DNA of 64,000 nt from Pyronema omphalodes (Eukaryota; Ascomycota; Pezizomycetes; Pezizales; Pyronemataceae). How positions within the stretch are numbered: the first letter of the stretch is position 1; each line of letters starts with the position of its first letter. The translations under genes and the position numbers were made by a program. The notes under the pieces are model-generated. The model worked only from the letters and a program-made list of their open reading frames with translations, was not told where the DNA came from and made no database searches. Shown here in pieces: positions 23,126 to 35,345 of this stretch. Location: the NCBI GenBank assembly GCA_024516155.1, contig JAJJXM010000011.1, positions 372,001 to 436,000 of the forward strand, given 5' to 3'.

Positions 23126-26058
23126 ATGGCACTCCTCGGCGGCCCTACTGGGCATTTTGGTATTATCTCGGTTTATCACCTCCTTGTCTTGTCGTTAATC
23201 CTTCCATCGATTAATGGCAGTCCAGTTTCGATTGCAAACTCACTGCAAGCATCCAATACGGAACCCAAGACAAAGCAAAATCAAACATCTCCTCCGTGGG
23301 ACACAAGAGACAAGGACACGCAAAGCTCTGACGACGATGACGATTCATATCTTATCTTTGATGACATGGCCGAATATTGGAACTTTTATCCCTATACAAC
23401 GGCTATCCGAACCGACCTATCAGAGGATGAACATAGCTTTTTCGGTGGCCTTGGTGCTCGTACCAGAGATGCAGAGCAGAGAGAGATTGATCAGACTTAC
23501 TTATGGTTTCTTCCGGCAAAAACAATAACCTCTGTTGAGACTCTTTACGGACAGACCACGACTGAAACTGACTATTTTACTGTGACGACAACTGCAACTG
23601 TGATTTCTCGTCAGACCGTTACAGTAAGGGCTACGGCAGCACCGAATAAAGACCTGCCTCCACTTGAAAAGGCACGGCCTACAGAACCATATCCTCTCCA
23701 TTCGGGATCACAGTCCACATCTGGATCGAAAGGCAATAAAGAATCCTCTCATAATTCTTTAGATGTTCCGGTTACCACTGGACTACTATTCGCAGAGGAT
23801 ACGGGAGGCTGGCTTGACCCTGACAGTAGTAACAGCATCGATCCGCCAATTCTCACCCTACCGGGGTCAATATGGCCAATACCCACAGGATCAGTGTCCG
23901 AAACACGGGACCCTAATACAGATATACAAGCTTTTGCATGGCCGACAAATTCCAAGAAAACTGAAACTGCAACTTTACCACATGTTTTGGTAACGCCACC
24001 AGAACGGCCAGATACAACAGCAAAAGTTACCAAGGGGCCGGAGTCCAGAAATCAATCAGAAGATTGGCCGAGGAGACCAATACCTATGGCTTTGCTACCA
24101 AAACATAACCAATCTCATAATACCCACACTAAGGACTTGAATCGCCGTACAGCATCTCCGAATCCGAGGAGGCTTCGCCAATTTCACACATTCCGCCCGA
24201 GACCTCTCCGCCAAGGAAGTTCCATTGCCAGTGGACAATCTTCGAGCCATAAAAACAGCTTTGAGCACCCAAAAACGCAGATTATAGCAGAGGTTAATCT
24301 CCTTGTGCCATCCGCTAATCCTCTTAAACTGGTTCAAAATGCGGAACCACCTCGTCAACCTACCATGCATAGGCAACCAGATTGCGAAAACAAGATTCGA
24401 CCACTTATTTCACGGTCGTCGCCAACTCTAAACCAACTGGAATCTTCGATGCTGACAAAGAGATCTGGTATTTCCCTTAAACCCCTATTCTTTCTGATCT
24501 TAGCTTACAAAATCAGTAGCCGAATTAACAGTCCCTGGAAGGTCTAACGTAATTTTTCATGGACTTCAGAAGCAGGAAAGCGAACCAGGAATCCCCAGAG
24601 AAAGCAAACCACCCATGGAAAATCAAGCTCCAGAGAACAAGTCAGAAGAAATATCAGCAGTGAAGGCCAATCCAGAGAAGGTAATTCCAGAAGACAATAA
24701 GGTAACTGACAGTAAGTCCGGTAAAACTACGCCAGAAAAAGGAGAGGATAGCCCAAAAGACAGTAAACCGGTAGATAACAAAGTAACCGATAGTAAGCTG
24801 GATGGGGTCGCACCCGAAAAGGGTGGGGACAAAAAATACGAGGATCAACCAATAGAGAACCCAGTGGCAGTTGAAACAGCGGCAGCAGATACGACCGTGG
24901 AAATGGGCGACCAAAATATTGCAGTTGCTCCCGAACCTACGACATCCAACCCCAATAACTCAGATTCTTCTGTTGTAATTACGGTTCTCAGAGTAGCTCA
25001 AATTGTGGGATTCATTGTAGTTGGAATTGTCCTGGCTACATTGGTTGTTTTGATGTTTATTTGGTGCAGCCAACCCCTATGGTGGCCATGCTGCCTAAAG
25101 CGGAAAAACAAGAAACAGGAAATGAAACAAAGCCAGAACACTGAGCATGATCAAGCTAACGGTACCTTATTCTGAAAATTCTAATCTGATTAAATTCTTT
25201 TGAACATTTCTAATAGATAGAGAAGCTCTGCCGACCACTCCAGCCCCACCAGCCCCACCACAGCAATCCCCACCACAGCAAGCCCCGCCACAGCAAGCCC
25301 CGCCACAGCAATCCCCGCCACAGCAAGCCCCACCATCGACTACTCACCAGACTAACTCTGCTCCTCCTCAGCAAATCCCACCATCGACAAGTCAGCACAA
25401 CTCTATAGCACCTAAACCGCCCAAAGTAACCCCAATAACAAATCTTGTTGCTTCTGCTACACCGGGTAATGCGCAAAGCACATTAGCTCCTTCTGTGCAT
25501 CAAGCCTCTGCTTCTTCTGGTGGTTCTTCCAAGACGAACGGTGCAACGTCTTCAACAAATAAATCCAGTCACTCAACTAAAGTTTCTTCTCAAAACAACA
25601 ATACTGCAGCTGCATCGGCATTGAAACCGTCACCGTCACCAAGCAAACCACCACCACCACCACCACCACAGGTATCAAGTAACACTCCAACACCGAATCC
25701 TCCACCGGCACCGGTACCAGAACCAAGTAAACCACAACCACTGGTACCAAATAATACACCCATAAAAGTGCCAATACCAAGTAAACCAGCACCACCAGCA
25801 CCACCAATCCCCGCTCCATCACCATCACGCGTACCTTCAGCTACGCCTAACACAACAATTGCACCTCTACAAATACCACAGGATATCCCTGCAACTGATG
25901 GTGCCACTGATATTTGGCCATCCTCCGAAGAAAACTACGGAAATACCGGCCGTGATTCTAGTTCTGTTGACAACCCCACTGGAAGGATGTCCAGCTACCG
26001 CTACTTGAGTCACTCACGGGGACAAAGTGTACCGGGGACCTTTCCTGATAGTCGTTGA
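23126..26058 (+). CDS. Putative single-pass membrane protein, signal peptide and Pro-rich cytosolic tail
   Basis: Three consecutive open frames in three different phases join through two good introns, 24468-24516 (49 bp) and 25162-25216 (55 bp), into one 942-aa protein. Residues 1-31 look like a signal peptide (hydrophobic VYHLLVLSLILPSI, then small residues). The ectodomain to about 598 is Ser/Thr/Pro-rich, with a T-rich stretch (TTTETDYFTVTTTATV) and few cysteines. One membrane helix lies at about 599-631 (VGFIVVGIVLATLVVLMFIW), followed by CC and a basic LKRKNKK stop-transfer. The tail is dominated by PPQQAP/PPQQSP repeats and Pro-rich segments. The layout resembles fungal wall-stress or adhesion sensors, but I recognise no domain and do not assign a function. 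Without splicing these would be three separate genes, which is unlikely because two would lack a proper start. Confidence 0.72.
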
Positions 26059-26837
26059 TTGGTAAAGTTAATTATTATGCAGCTTTTGTAACGTGTAAAT
26101 TTGTTGGTTCGAAGTGTGAATACCCTTTTGTAGTGGATAAATGATAGAGGGCTTATTTGTATTATCAGGCAGAATTATCGTGGAGCTTATCTTGTAGAGT
26201 AACGATTACTTGTTTTGATTCTTTAATGAGAATTAATGAATCGAAAGCTTCGTTCCATTGATTATATCTTTTAATATTCGTGGGGCATTCTTCAATATAA
26301 AGGGCTTGCACGACGGAGGGTTCGACTAAGCGTTCGGTAATACTTAGTGAGCGCTAACTCGAACATTTCCTGCGGCTCGAAAGTCTCTGTTGCTCGGGTA
26401 CTCGTGCACCATCTTTAGGCACGAGTACATGGCTTTTCTTTTCTTCTTCTTTCAATAAATTAGGTACAAATGGCGGGACTTGGACACAGTTACGCACTCG
26501 AATGAACGGTACGTAGGTATGTACAGCAGGGTCTGGACATAATTACTGAATTACAAGATTCGGATGGCCACATAGCCTTCTTGTCACTGCTGGTATGGAA
26601 TACAGCATAGTGTTGAGTTGTTTATTATATCTACTATCTATTCCGACGCCAGGTCTTTAATGCAAACGCCCCCATCCCCTCTCCCCCGCCCCCTACAGGC
26701 CCTTCTCACAACTCTAAATAGCAAAAATTACCAAAAACCTACATAAGCCTAATCCCTTCCCCGCCCAGCAGTTATGAATCCAGGTATGATATACATTCAA
26801 ATAAATATAAAAATTAGGGCATCAACCTATGATGCAC
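26059..26837. other. Convergent spacer
   Basis: Lies between two converging genes and should contain both 3' ends. No gene, tRNA or repeat was seen; there is a short C-rich patch near 26670-26690. Confidence 0.6.
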
Positions 26838-28166
26838 CTAAGCTATAGGGTATAACTTCAACTTTCCCAACGCCTCCTCAATCCATTGCTCAACCATCTT
26901 CTTATTCACTTCAATAATTGTCGCGCACTTGGCGCGAACTAGCTCTTTCTTCTTCCTTCGTTCTGAAGAGTCCATTTTTAGGATTCTACCTACGACTTCC
27001 AAGTCACCCTCGCCTTCATTTTGCAGCCAGACAACGCTCTCATCTATATATGAATATGCCTTTACGATCTCCTTTGTTGCAACTAACGGAACACCTCCAA
27101 TGAGTGCTGCGGGTACTGAAGAGCTGGCCTTACGGTCCAAGTATTCTTTGGATGCAAAAGCCGGTAACAGCGCAAAGCCCTTAGAAATAATACCATAAAA
27201 CTCCCCATAAGCCAATTTCTCGTCGAAAACAACATTCTTTGTAATTTCCGGTGGTACTTGTGGGTGAGTTCCATGTCCTAGGAGGTGCATAGTCACATCC
27301 CCTCCTCTAGCAATAAAATCCTTCAACTGCTGGAATATGCGTCCATAATCTCTTCTCGCAGGGTCATAGTCTCCCTGTAGACCAAATGCGAGCTCCTCTT
27401 TTTCCTCCAGCCCTGGCATGGCGGGTAGCTCAACAGGAAACAAAGGTGCAAGAGAACGGATATCGACGGAGGTTTTAGAAGGGGTGGCCCACGTGCCGAT
27501 ACTCTTGCTGAGGTATTCCGCTGTGTGGGGAGACAAAGTGATGAAGGTAATACGACCAGCTTCAACCCAGGAAGTAATAGCACCCTCCAACCCATGTCCA
27601 GCATTGGAAGCCCATCGATCAGAATGATGGACCACACAGAAGAGCCAGGTTTTTCCACCGGCTAATAATGATCCGAGTTGACCAGCAAGGCGAACTACGT
27701 CAAGCTCGCAGGTAGCAGCAACAAAAATCTGGGGCTTTGCTTCCGGTTGGTTGGCGGCGAACGCATCAATGAATGCTTGGGGTTGTTTTGGTGCCGGTAC
27801 AGGACGCGGCAGAGAGAAGGCTGCGATTATCTCGGTGATTTTGTAGCGGGGAAGGAGCTGGTAGAGGGATAGAGAGCTCCTAGGGTGACTTCCAAATGAG
27901 TGGACGAGGGCTGCTACGACTTCGTCATGGGAGCCACCAGTTTCTGTAATAGTGATTGAGATGGCATCGGTGGAAGCTGCAACCTTGGGGGTGTTGGTCA
28001 AGTGCAAGTTGCTAGAAGGTGACTCGGAGGGAGCGTGGTGTTGTGTTAAGCCAGTGAATTTTTGGACCGGTGAAGGGGCATAAGACGGATGGTGGAAGAG
28101 GAAGCTGCCGGCGAGGAAGAGGAACGTTATGGTGAGTATTAAGAGCAGAAGGAGGCGGCGTTGCAT
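26838..28166 (-). CDS. Type II membrane glycosyltransferase-like protein
   Basis: Single exon, 442 aa, starting at ATG 28166. An Arg-Arg pair and a hydrophobic helix at residues 5-24 (LLLLLILTITFLFLAGSF) make an uncleaved signal anchor, so a Golgi/ER type II topology is likely. A Ser/Pro-rich stem to about 65 precedes a globular domain. Its second half has the shape of a GT-B C-terminal half: FQQLKDFIARGGDVTMHLLGHG, then EFYGIISKGFALLPAFAS, then VPAALIGGVPLVATKEI. This resembles fungal glycosyltransferase-like proteins, but I see no diagnostic catalytic motif and cannot name donor or acceptor. The protein end is lysine-rich and possibly helical. Confidence in a real gene is high; confidence in enzymatic class is moderate. 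Confidence 0.7.
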   Translation of the reverse strand: MQRRLLLLLILTITFLFLAGSFLFHHPSYAPSPVQKFTGLTQHHAPSESPSSNLHLTNTPKVAASTDAISITITETGGSHDEVVAALVHSFGSHPRSSLSLYQLLPRYKITEIIAAFSLPRPVPAPKQPQAFIDAFAANQPEAKPQIFVAATCELDVVRLAGQLGSLLAGGKTWLFCVVHHSDRWASNAGHGLEGAITSWVEAGRITFITLSPHTAEYLSKSIGTWATPSKTSVDIRSLAPLFPVELPAMPGLEEKEELAFGLQGDYDPARRDYGRIFQQLKDFIARGGDVTMHLLGHGTHPQVPPEITKNVVFDEKLAYGEFYGIISKGFALLPAFASKEYLDRKASSSVPAALIGGVPLVATKEIVKAYSYIDESVVWLQNEGEGDLEVVGRILKMDSSERRKKKELVRAKCATIIEVNKKMVEQWIEEALGKLKLYPIA

Positions 28167-28817
28167 ATTGGTGGTAGTATCGAGAACCCCTCGAAAACTC
28201 AGGCAAGCATTGAAGAAAGTAAAAGGCGAAGGAGTTAGGGCGGGCGAACAGCTGGCACGAGAGGGTCTGCGTGTTGATCACTGATCCAAAGGGAATCCTT
28301 GCTGGACGCGATGACCGCGGTCGCGAAACGATAAATTGGGTTACATACAGTTGAATGCAGACGTCAAACCACACGCGAAATTGAGCGCAGATTTGGCATA
28401 CCGATTTTGATGGTACCGAAAGAGGAGAAAATGGGATGAGGAAGGGGTTATGTGTAACACGACCCACGCATGATTCAGCTCAGCTCAGCTCAGCTATGAG
28501 ACACAGCAGTACGTGGGTTTCCAACTGGGGATGTATATTTCAATGAGCTTCAGTGATGATCGTTAGAGAGTCCGCCAGTCCAAAATATACACATGATTCG
28601 TTCAACAATTCAAATGGTTCTATTTATTTTTTAAGGAATCCCACAAGATATTGATTGCGACCTTTTTAACTATTGTACATTGGTGAAAATGGGTGAAAAG
28701 AGAACTATTGACAAGGTGCTTCAGTTATCTCATCTGTCGCCTCACCTGGCTTATATCCTTGCTCGACCGCTAGCAGTCATCATAAACATGTTACATTAAC
28801 TTTTTGAGTTTGCAAGC
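28167..28817. other. Spacer between the glycosyltransferase-like gene and prohibitin-2
   Basis: Promoter of the gene to the left and 3' end of prohibitin-2 to the right (both minus strand). A small tandem of AGCTC (about four copies) lies near 28474-28495. Nothing else was recognised. Confidence 0.6.
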
Positions 28818-29938
28818 TTATTTCTTGCCATCCTTCGACTCCGCAAAAACGTTCAATCCAAGACCGTCGGTATCAAGGTAAAGCTTGTTGCGGCCTCCAC
28901 TCTCCTGGAGAGATCGTGCAATATCTCTTGCGTTTTCAATCTTACGGAGCTCGACGTAACTCTTAGACTTCTTAATAGCGTCACCAATAAGCTCAGCGGA
29001 GCGAGCTTCTCCCTGTGCGCGAACGATCATGGCCTGCTTCTCCTGGCGAGCCTTGTCGACAACAAAAGCGGCACGCTGGGCTTCCTGCTGGGCAACCTGC
29101 TTGGCCTCTACAGCGGCAGTGAACTCAGGGGAGAAAGCAAGGTGCTGCAGAGCTGTTAGCACGGAACTTCTATGCGGCAAGCGCTCAACGTACAGTCAAG
29201 GAAACATCGTCGAGCATGATGTTGAACTTGGCCGCACGAATGACCAAGTTGTCACGGACAAGCCTTGAGACGGCCTCACGTTGGGTGATGAGCTGGGAAG
29301 CATTGAATTGCGCAACGACAGACTTCAAGACCTCGTTAACAATGGAAGGAAGGACGCGCTCGTCGTAATCGGTTCCGAGAGTACGGTAGATAGTGGGGAG
29401 AGCATCAACGCGAGGGCGAGAGAGGACGCGACAGGTGATGTTGACCATCTGAAGATCTAGCCGGCGTTAGCGAACGCAGTGTGTGATGACATATGGATAG
29501 ATACCCTTGGTTCCGGTCAAGGAGGCGACATTGCGGGGCTTAGCACGAACATCGTAGGTAATCGGAGTCTCGAACCATGGGATCACGAAGTGAGTTCCTG
29601 TGGAGATTGTCGGTTTCTTGGTTTATAGCGGGGTGGTGGGGCACGTACCTTCACCGTAGATTTCCTTCTTGACTCCACCAAGACGGGTATACTTGATCGC
29701 ACGGTGACCTCCATCAACTGTACCATAGTTAGTAGTTATAGACGCAATCGTGATAATTGCCGAAGGTACCGTTGAAGAGGGCGTTGCTTCCGACCAAGGC
29801 CGCACCACCGAGAAGAACTGCTCCAGCAATCATTCCGAGACCTCCCTTCGAAGGCCCACGGCCGGCACCATTCTGCTGAGCCCGCTGGAGAGCAGACTGG
29901 AATCGGTTCCAAGCTTCGCGAGGGTTGTTAGGGTCCAT
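28818..29938 (-). CDS. PHB2: Prohibitin-2
   Basis: Subunit of the ring-shaped prohibitin complex of the inner mitochondrial membrane, which scaffolds respiratory complexes and the m-AAA protease. Five exons (29938-29770, 29717-29649, 29597-29505, 29456-29194, 29144-28818) with introns of 48-52 bp give 306 aa, the expected size. The N-terminal membrane segment is at about 33-56 ([20 protein letters not shown]). The PHB domain then follows: [60 protein letters not shown], and [22 protein letters not shown]-terminal coiled coil contains [20 protein letters not shown]. The start is the ATG at 29938; a longer frame upstream lacks an ATG. All junctions reproduce conserved residues, so the model is secure. 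Confidence 0.96.
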
Positions 29939-31098
29939 TTTGTATTGTGTGATGCGAGATTTCCGGGAGCTCAACTTCTGATGTTCTCGATATTCAATGG
30001 CTAGTCGTTTGAAACGAGAGGGATTTGGTGTCGCACTATTACCCGGCTAAACCCATCACCAGAGTGACACGTGATGGGAGAGTCTGCCTATGGCATTCCG
30101 GTTTTACCAGTGATGGTGATACGAATTAGAGAGGCATTTAGTTTGATCAGTAATTTTAAAGCGCTCTTCGATGCCAAATTCAAGAGTTCTGCTTTTACAT
30201 AACACGTTCAATCAAATTTTTTTCTTCGCTATTTAATATATTACAGGGCATGGAAACCTGCGTACAGACAATTAAAATTTTTACAGATCCACACTATCGA
30301 CAGCGGTATTATGAGATCAATGTTGATTTGACTGGTTTTTATTCCAGTAATTTAGCATAACATAAGATGCTCAAGTGCTAAACTCATTTAATATCGGATT
30401 CAGTTACTGCAGTTCCTTTGAATATGCGTGTACTCGAAAATACTTGTACTGTTTTCAATTAATTTATTTGGGGAACTGAAACGGTACAATGGGTTCCCAA
30501 TGCTTCATTCAAGATTATTTTGTGGTGGCACAGTTTGACTGTAGCTGTATTGCTGTATTGCTGTGAGATTCAGACTGTATTAGGTGCACCTAAGAAATGA
30601 TGAGCGTTAAGTTGGACTGAGAAAAGGTCAACTGATATTTAGAATAATCAACTGATACTGAGAACACTCAACCGAATGGCACAAAATAAAACGCATTCAG
30701 AATATTCATTAATTCTTCAAAATATTATTATTATTATTGCCCTCTCGCTGCACCTTGCCACTAATACTGCCGTTGCCCCCGCTATGACCTCACAGCTCAG
30801 CTCTTCCCGCCAAGCTATCTCATCCTCTGTCTTACCTGCTTCAAAGCCCTACAGTCGGACTGTACTCTACATAATACAGCCAACAAGGGAGAAAAGTCGA
30901 GCGCAATTCTCCACGATCCGGACTGACTTCACCTCGATTTAGCCCCCAAAGCAAACCATCTCAGCTCAGACCTCACAGAACCATAACACCGTTCTCTTCG
31001 GCTTCTCCCGTCTCTACCCTCGCCTGCCATTGCTACAAGACCGGCACTTGGAGCAATAGCTTACTTTCTTTTTCGTCAAGCACACACCCGAAAATTAA
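29939..31098. other. Divergent promoter region, PHB2 / CorA-type transporter
   Basis: A 1.16-kb intergenic stretch between divergent genes. It is AT-rich in the middle and pyrimidine-rich (CT blocks) over the last 250 bp before the transporter start, which is typical of fungal leaders. An 88-codon frame at 30676-30942 lies in the presumed leader and shows no family features. Confidence 0.55.
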
Positions 31099-33608
31099 AT
31101 GGCCGCGCAGAGATCACGGCGAGCTTCTGTTGCTTCCTCAAAATCCTCATCGCGCAATTCCAGCCTCCATAGCGACCAATCCGGCGATCAGTCTCCAAAT
31201 CTACAACCGCACTACTCCCATACTCAGGCTTCTCCTATCCCACGAGGGGGCTTACGGCGGCCTCACTACCGCGGCAGTCGACGCTCCAACAACGCAAGTG
31301 CCACAAACAACGAGGACGCGTACCATGGGTCGCCTCAACGCGGGCTGGGCACCAGGGCGGGGCCACAAGCCATGTATTTGCAACCAAACCTAAGTGGAGT
31401 TTCTATGGACAGCACCGCTTTACTTGACCATCGCGACCAAATCTCTATGCGACCGCGACGTACTAGCACTGCCAACCTCCTTGGAGACCCCAGAACTCCG
31501 ATGCGTCAACACCTTATGCAAACTCGCTTCCAAAACGACGATGGCGCCTTTCGTTCTACAGGCAACGATTTGGACGGTTTCGAAGACGACCAGAGCGATG
31601 GCGGAAGCGATCCCGGCGAGTCTACAAGACTTCTAGACGAGCGTACCTCCCTCCTTGGGAGAAACCGAGCGAGCCGACCGCCTACGGCCGGAACGAGGCG
31701 TCCGCCGCCTATTGAAACCACGCGAAATCTACCTCTACCCACTCCCCGCCGCGATTATGGAAGCGGTAACGTCAACGTTAACTTCCCGCCGTCGGTACCA
31801 ACTAGTCCTATGCTGGAGCCTTCCCACTTTATGACTAGTGGGATTCATGGAAGTTTCGATATCTCACGAAATGGAAGAAACGGCGATGCTATCATCAATA
31901 TTGAACACGATGCGGCTGGTGATAGTGCCTGCGGGTCTCCAAAATCTCCAAAATCCCAACATGCGATGCGGGCATCTGCCCTCCGTGCAGAGGAAGATGT
32001 TTGCTTCCCTGTCGACGATGAACTTATGGATGAGGAGGAAGCCGAGATGCACGAACACTACTCTGGGGTGAAGCCACGGCGGCGACGACAATGGCCTGAC
32101 ATGGCTGTACTTGAGGAATGGAGTCGTGAAGAGAAGGAAGATCGTGCCGAAGGTATCCGGGCAAAAAAGATGCCAGAACCAGTTTATGTAGGAGGCCGAT
32201 TGCGGCCGCCGATCCGACCTCAATGGCACCGCGACGAAGACGAATTGCCATACCGGTTTACATATTTCAATGACGAGCTACCAGCTACGATCCATGCTCA
32301 TACCATTTCCGAACTTCTACAGCCTGGACAAACCTTTACCGACTTATTCAAACCTGAACCAAGAATTATAGAAGATTCTTCATCAGAGTCTGACGTTGAC
32401 GCTCCAACCCTTCCCCTACGGAACGATAGTACTACCCACACCAACGACTTGCATGATACCACTCCACCAGAACCCGGTGAGGCGCATCCTCGCCGTGGCG
32501 CACGCCCTACCTTCTGGCTCGACGTCTTCCGACCTACGGATGCCGAAATGAAAGTGATTAGCAAGGCTTTCGGTATTCACCCGTTGACCACCGAAGACAT
32601 CATGATGCAAGAGGCCCGAGAAAAGGTTGAACTTTTTAGGAGCTACTACCTAGTGTCGTACCGGACCTTTGAGCAAGATAACACCAGTGAGGAATACATG
32701 GAGCCCATTAACATTTATGTCGTAGTATTCCGGGATGGTGTTATCTCCTTTCATTTCGAAATGACTCCACATCCCGCAAATGTTAGGAGGCGAATCAGGC
32801 AGCTGAAAGATTATATCACAGTCTCGGCGGATTGGATTTCCTATGCCTTGATTGATGATATCACAGATGCCTTTCAGCCGTTGATATCTTCTTTGGAAAA
32901 GGAGGTAGATGATATAGATGATGCCATCCTGCGTATGCATCTAGAGCCCACTGAGATGGAAATAGCAAAGGCCAATAAGAACGGCGAGGAAGAGCAGAGC
33001 GATGGTGAGATGCTCAAGAGAGTTGGTGATTCTCGGCGGAATGTCATGAGTTTATACCGGTTGATGGGTAACAAAGCGGATGTAATCAAGGGGTTTGCGA
33101 AGCGGTGTAACGATCATTGGCAGGTTGCACCACGAAGTGAAATTGGATTGTATCTAGGTGATATTCAGGGTAAGTCACCCCTGCCCTACAATGAAGGGAC
33201 ATAGCAGAGTATCCTGAACTGATATTTAACCGCAGATCATATCGTCACAATGGTATCGAACCTAAACCACATGGAAAAAATTCTTTCGCGAAGTCATTCC
33301 AACTATTTGGCGCAAATCAATATTAAAATGAATGAACGCCAAGAAAACACTGCCGATGTTTTAGGAAGGCTTACGGTATTGGGAACAATTGTACTTCCTA
33401 TGAATATCATCACTGGTTTGTGGGGAATGAACGTTAAGGTTCCGGGTCAGGATATTGAGAGTCTTACCTGGTATAATTTCTCATTTGATTATTAATAATT
33501 AATGGTGAAGCTAACGATAAGCTTAGGTTCTGGTGTATCGCTGGCGCCCTAATAATATTTGGCTGTCTATGCTACCTCATTGCAAAGCGAGTCTACCGGA
33601 TTATGTAG
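31099..33608 (+). CDS. CorA-type Mg2+ transporter (Mnr2/Alr family)
   Basis: Magnesium transporter of the 2-TM-GxN superfamily. Exons 31099-33169, 33236-33470 and 33527-33608, with introns of 66 and 56 bp, give 795 aa. The N-terminal 380 residues are disordered and rich in Ser, Arg and Asp, as in fungal Mnr2/Alr proteins. The CorA cytosolic domain follows (FWLDVFRPTDAEMKVISKAF, HPLTTEDIMMQEAREKVELF, YIVVFRDGVISFHFE-like core). The first membrane helix ends in the selectivity motif GMN at residues 754-756 (ITGLWGMNVKVPG). The second helix is in the last exon (CIAGALIIFGCLCYLIAKRV). The protein ends six residues after helix 2. The short tail and long N-terminus fit the vacuolar Mnr2 branch better than Alr1, but this is inference. 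Confidence 0.92.
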
Positions 33609-34729
33609 AATTGAACCAGCGTCCCCCACCGCCCCTCGGGAAGTCATTCATTGACGGCATCAACTTATATCATCATCATCATCATTATAATTTCATCATT
33701 GCATTTTATTTAAAGATACCAGAGCGTTCAGTCAGAGCGTAGAACAGACGATAGTAGTTTTCTTTACCGGTTAGCGTACAGGTTGGGTTTATGGAATGGG
33801 ACTGGGTTATACAGCGGGGAGTAGATACATATGTAGCATTGGCACGGTACGGAATACCCTGCGATGGAGTGGGATGGTTTTGTTTTGATTTGGTTTGGTT
33901 TAGATAAGTATTTTTTTGTGGAGCTTTTGGAAATTCTTCATTGTACATCTTTAATGTGGTTGCGTTGCTGTATTGTTAAATGACATACCAGAGTTGTTGG
34001 TAGGGGATAAACACGGATACCATTGTTCTTAAGGGAGATTGTAGTACCACTTTCCTAAGCCATTCTGAAGGAATAAAATTTTATGAATTAGCTACAAACA
34101 TAGTATTTGAATAGCGTCATTTGAGTTAAAATTCGAGGATTATCGAAAATGAAGACGGGAAAGAGAATAATGAAGCTGCAAACCTTATTCATAAGATATC
34201 ACCCCGTGAAAGAGCGTAATAGAGCACAATAATTCCCGCACTATCTGTTTCGTAATTGATCCTGGCTTTCCAAATAGTGGGATGAGATGTCTAGAAATAA
34301 AAAGGGAAAGGGGAGAATGAGCAGACAGGTAATCAATTGACACGCTTCCAGTCGAAACCCCCTTCATCACACAATTAACTCCGGCCGATAAGAAAAACAG
34401 TAGACAGAAAAAACGGCCAATAAAATTACTACGCTCAAGAGCCATCATAAGTAACACCATAAAAGCTCCGCATGAATACGCATATATTCCGTCATACCCG
34501 TGAAGTAATCAAGGATCCCGGATCACCAATTCCATGGAGAGTTTCCCTTCTCTGTTAAACAATCGCCCGCATATCGCCTTTCTCCCAATGTTAACGAAGT
34601 CATAATTTCTATGCAGTTGATCTTTGGATGATCCCAGATTAGACAATACCAACAACCCAAGCTCCAGAGTTCCACGCCACTTACATCAGAACCGTTGTCT
34701 AGTGCCTTTATGCAAGACAATACGTGAGA
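33609..34729. other. Spacer 3' of the Mg2+ transporter gene
   Basis: Starts with the transporter 3' end, including a short CAT run near 33672. The rest has ordinary complexity, with only short frames (the longest about 91 codons on the minus strand at 34185-34460) that I do not recognise. Confidence 0.55.
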
Positions 34730-35308
34730 ATTATGACATGTGCATTTTTCTTGCGCTCAAGAAAAACAGTGATTACTTCTGAGGGAGCGTTTGGTCTCCT
34801 CGTTACAGCTCGAATATTTCACCCGTCTATGTTTTTAATTTCACAGCCTGCACCGGCTTCCAAAATAATGTTTATTGTTTGCACTTGTAAAACTCCCTTC
34901 GTCTTTACCAGTTTCCTATCGAGAAGAATCATGTCATATAATGGCGTGTCATCTTGATTGTTCCAAGGGTTGTCTTTGGCGTTGTAGTTAAGAAGAAATC
35001 CAGTAGCACCAGGGTGGCTAATGGATGCGGCGTGGTTGGGTGGGGTCTTTCCGCCCCCGTAGTAAAATAGGAAGTAATAATGCTTATATATCGGTAGAAT
35101 TATTACATATAAAGCGATAAGGATTACACCGAAATTTATGCCATACGGAACTTGATAAATGGTTATTCTGGATTTGCAAAAAAGATGACTTTTTCTGCAG
35201 CAAGATGAATAAGCCTGCCTTGACGCCAATGTTCTTCCATTGAGCTCACAATTAATCAGATATTCTACATCATTTGTCTCCACTTCGTGATGAGGTACCC
35301 CAAAAAGA

Positions 35309-35345
35309 GTCCTCTGCAGACCTCCCAGTCGTACAAACCAGTTTA
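35309..35345. repeat. hAT left end: target-site duplication plus terminal inverted repeat
   Basis: GTCCTCTG (35309-35316) is the left target-site copy; the inverted repeat begins CAGACCTCCCA at 35317. Confidence 0.92.
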
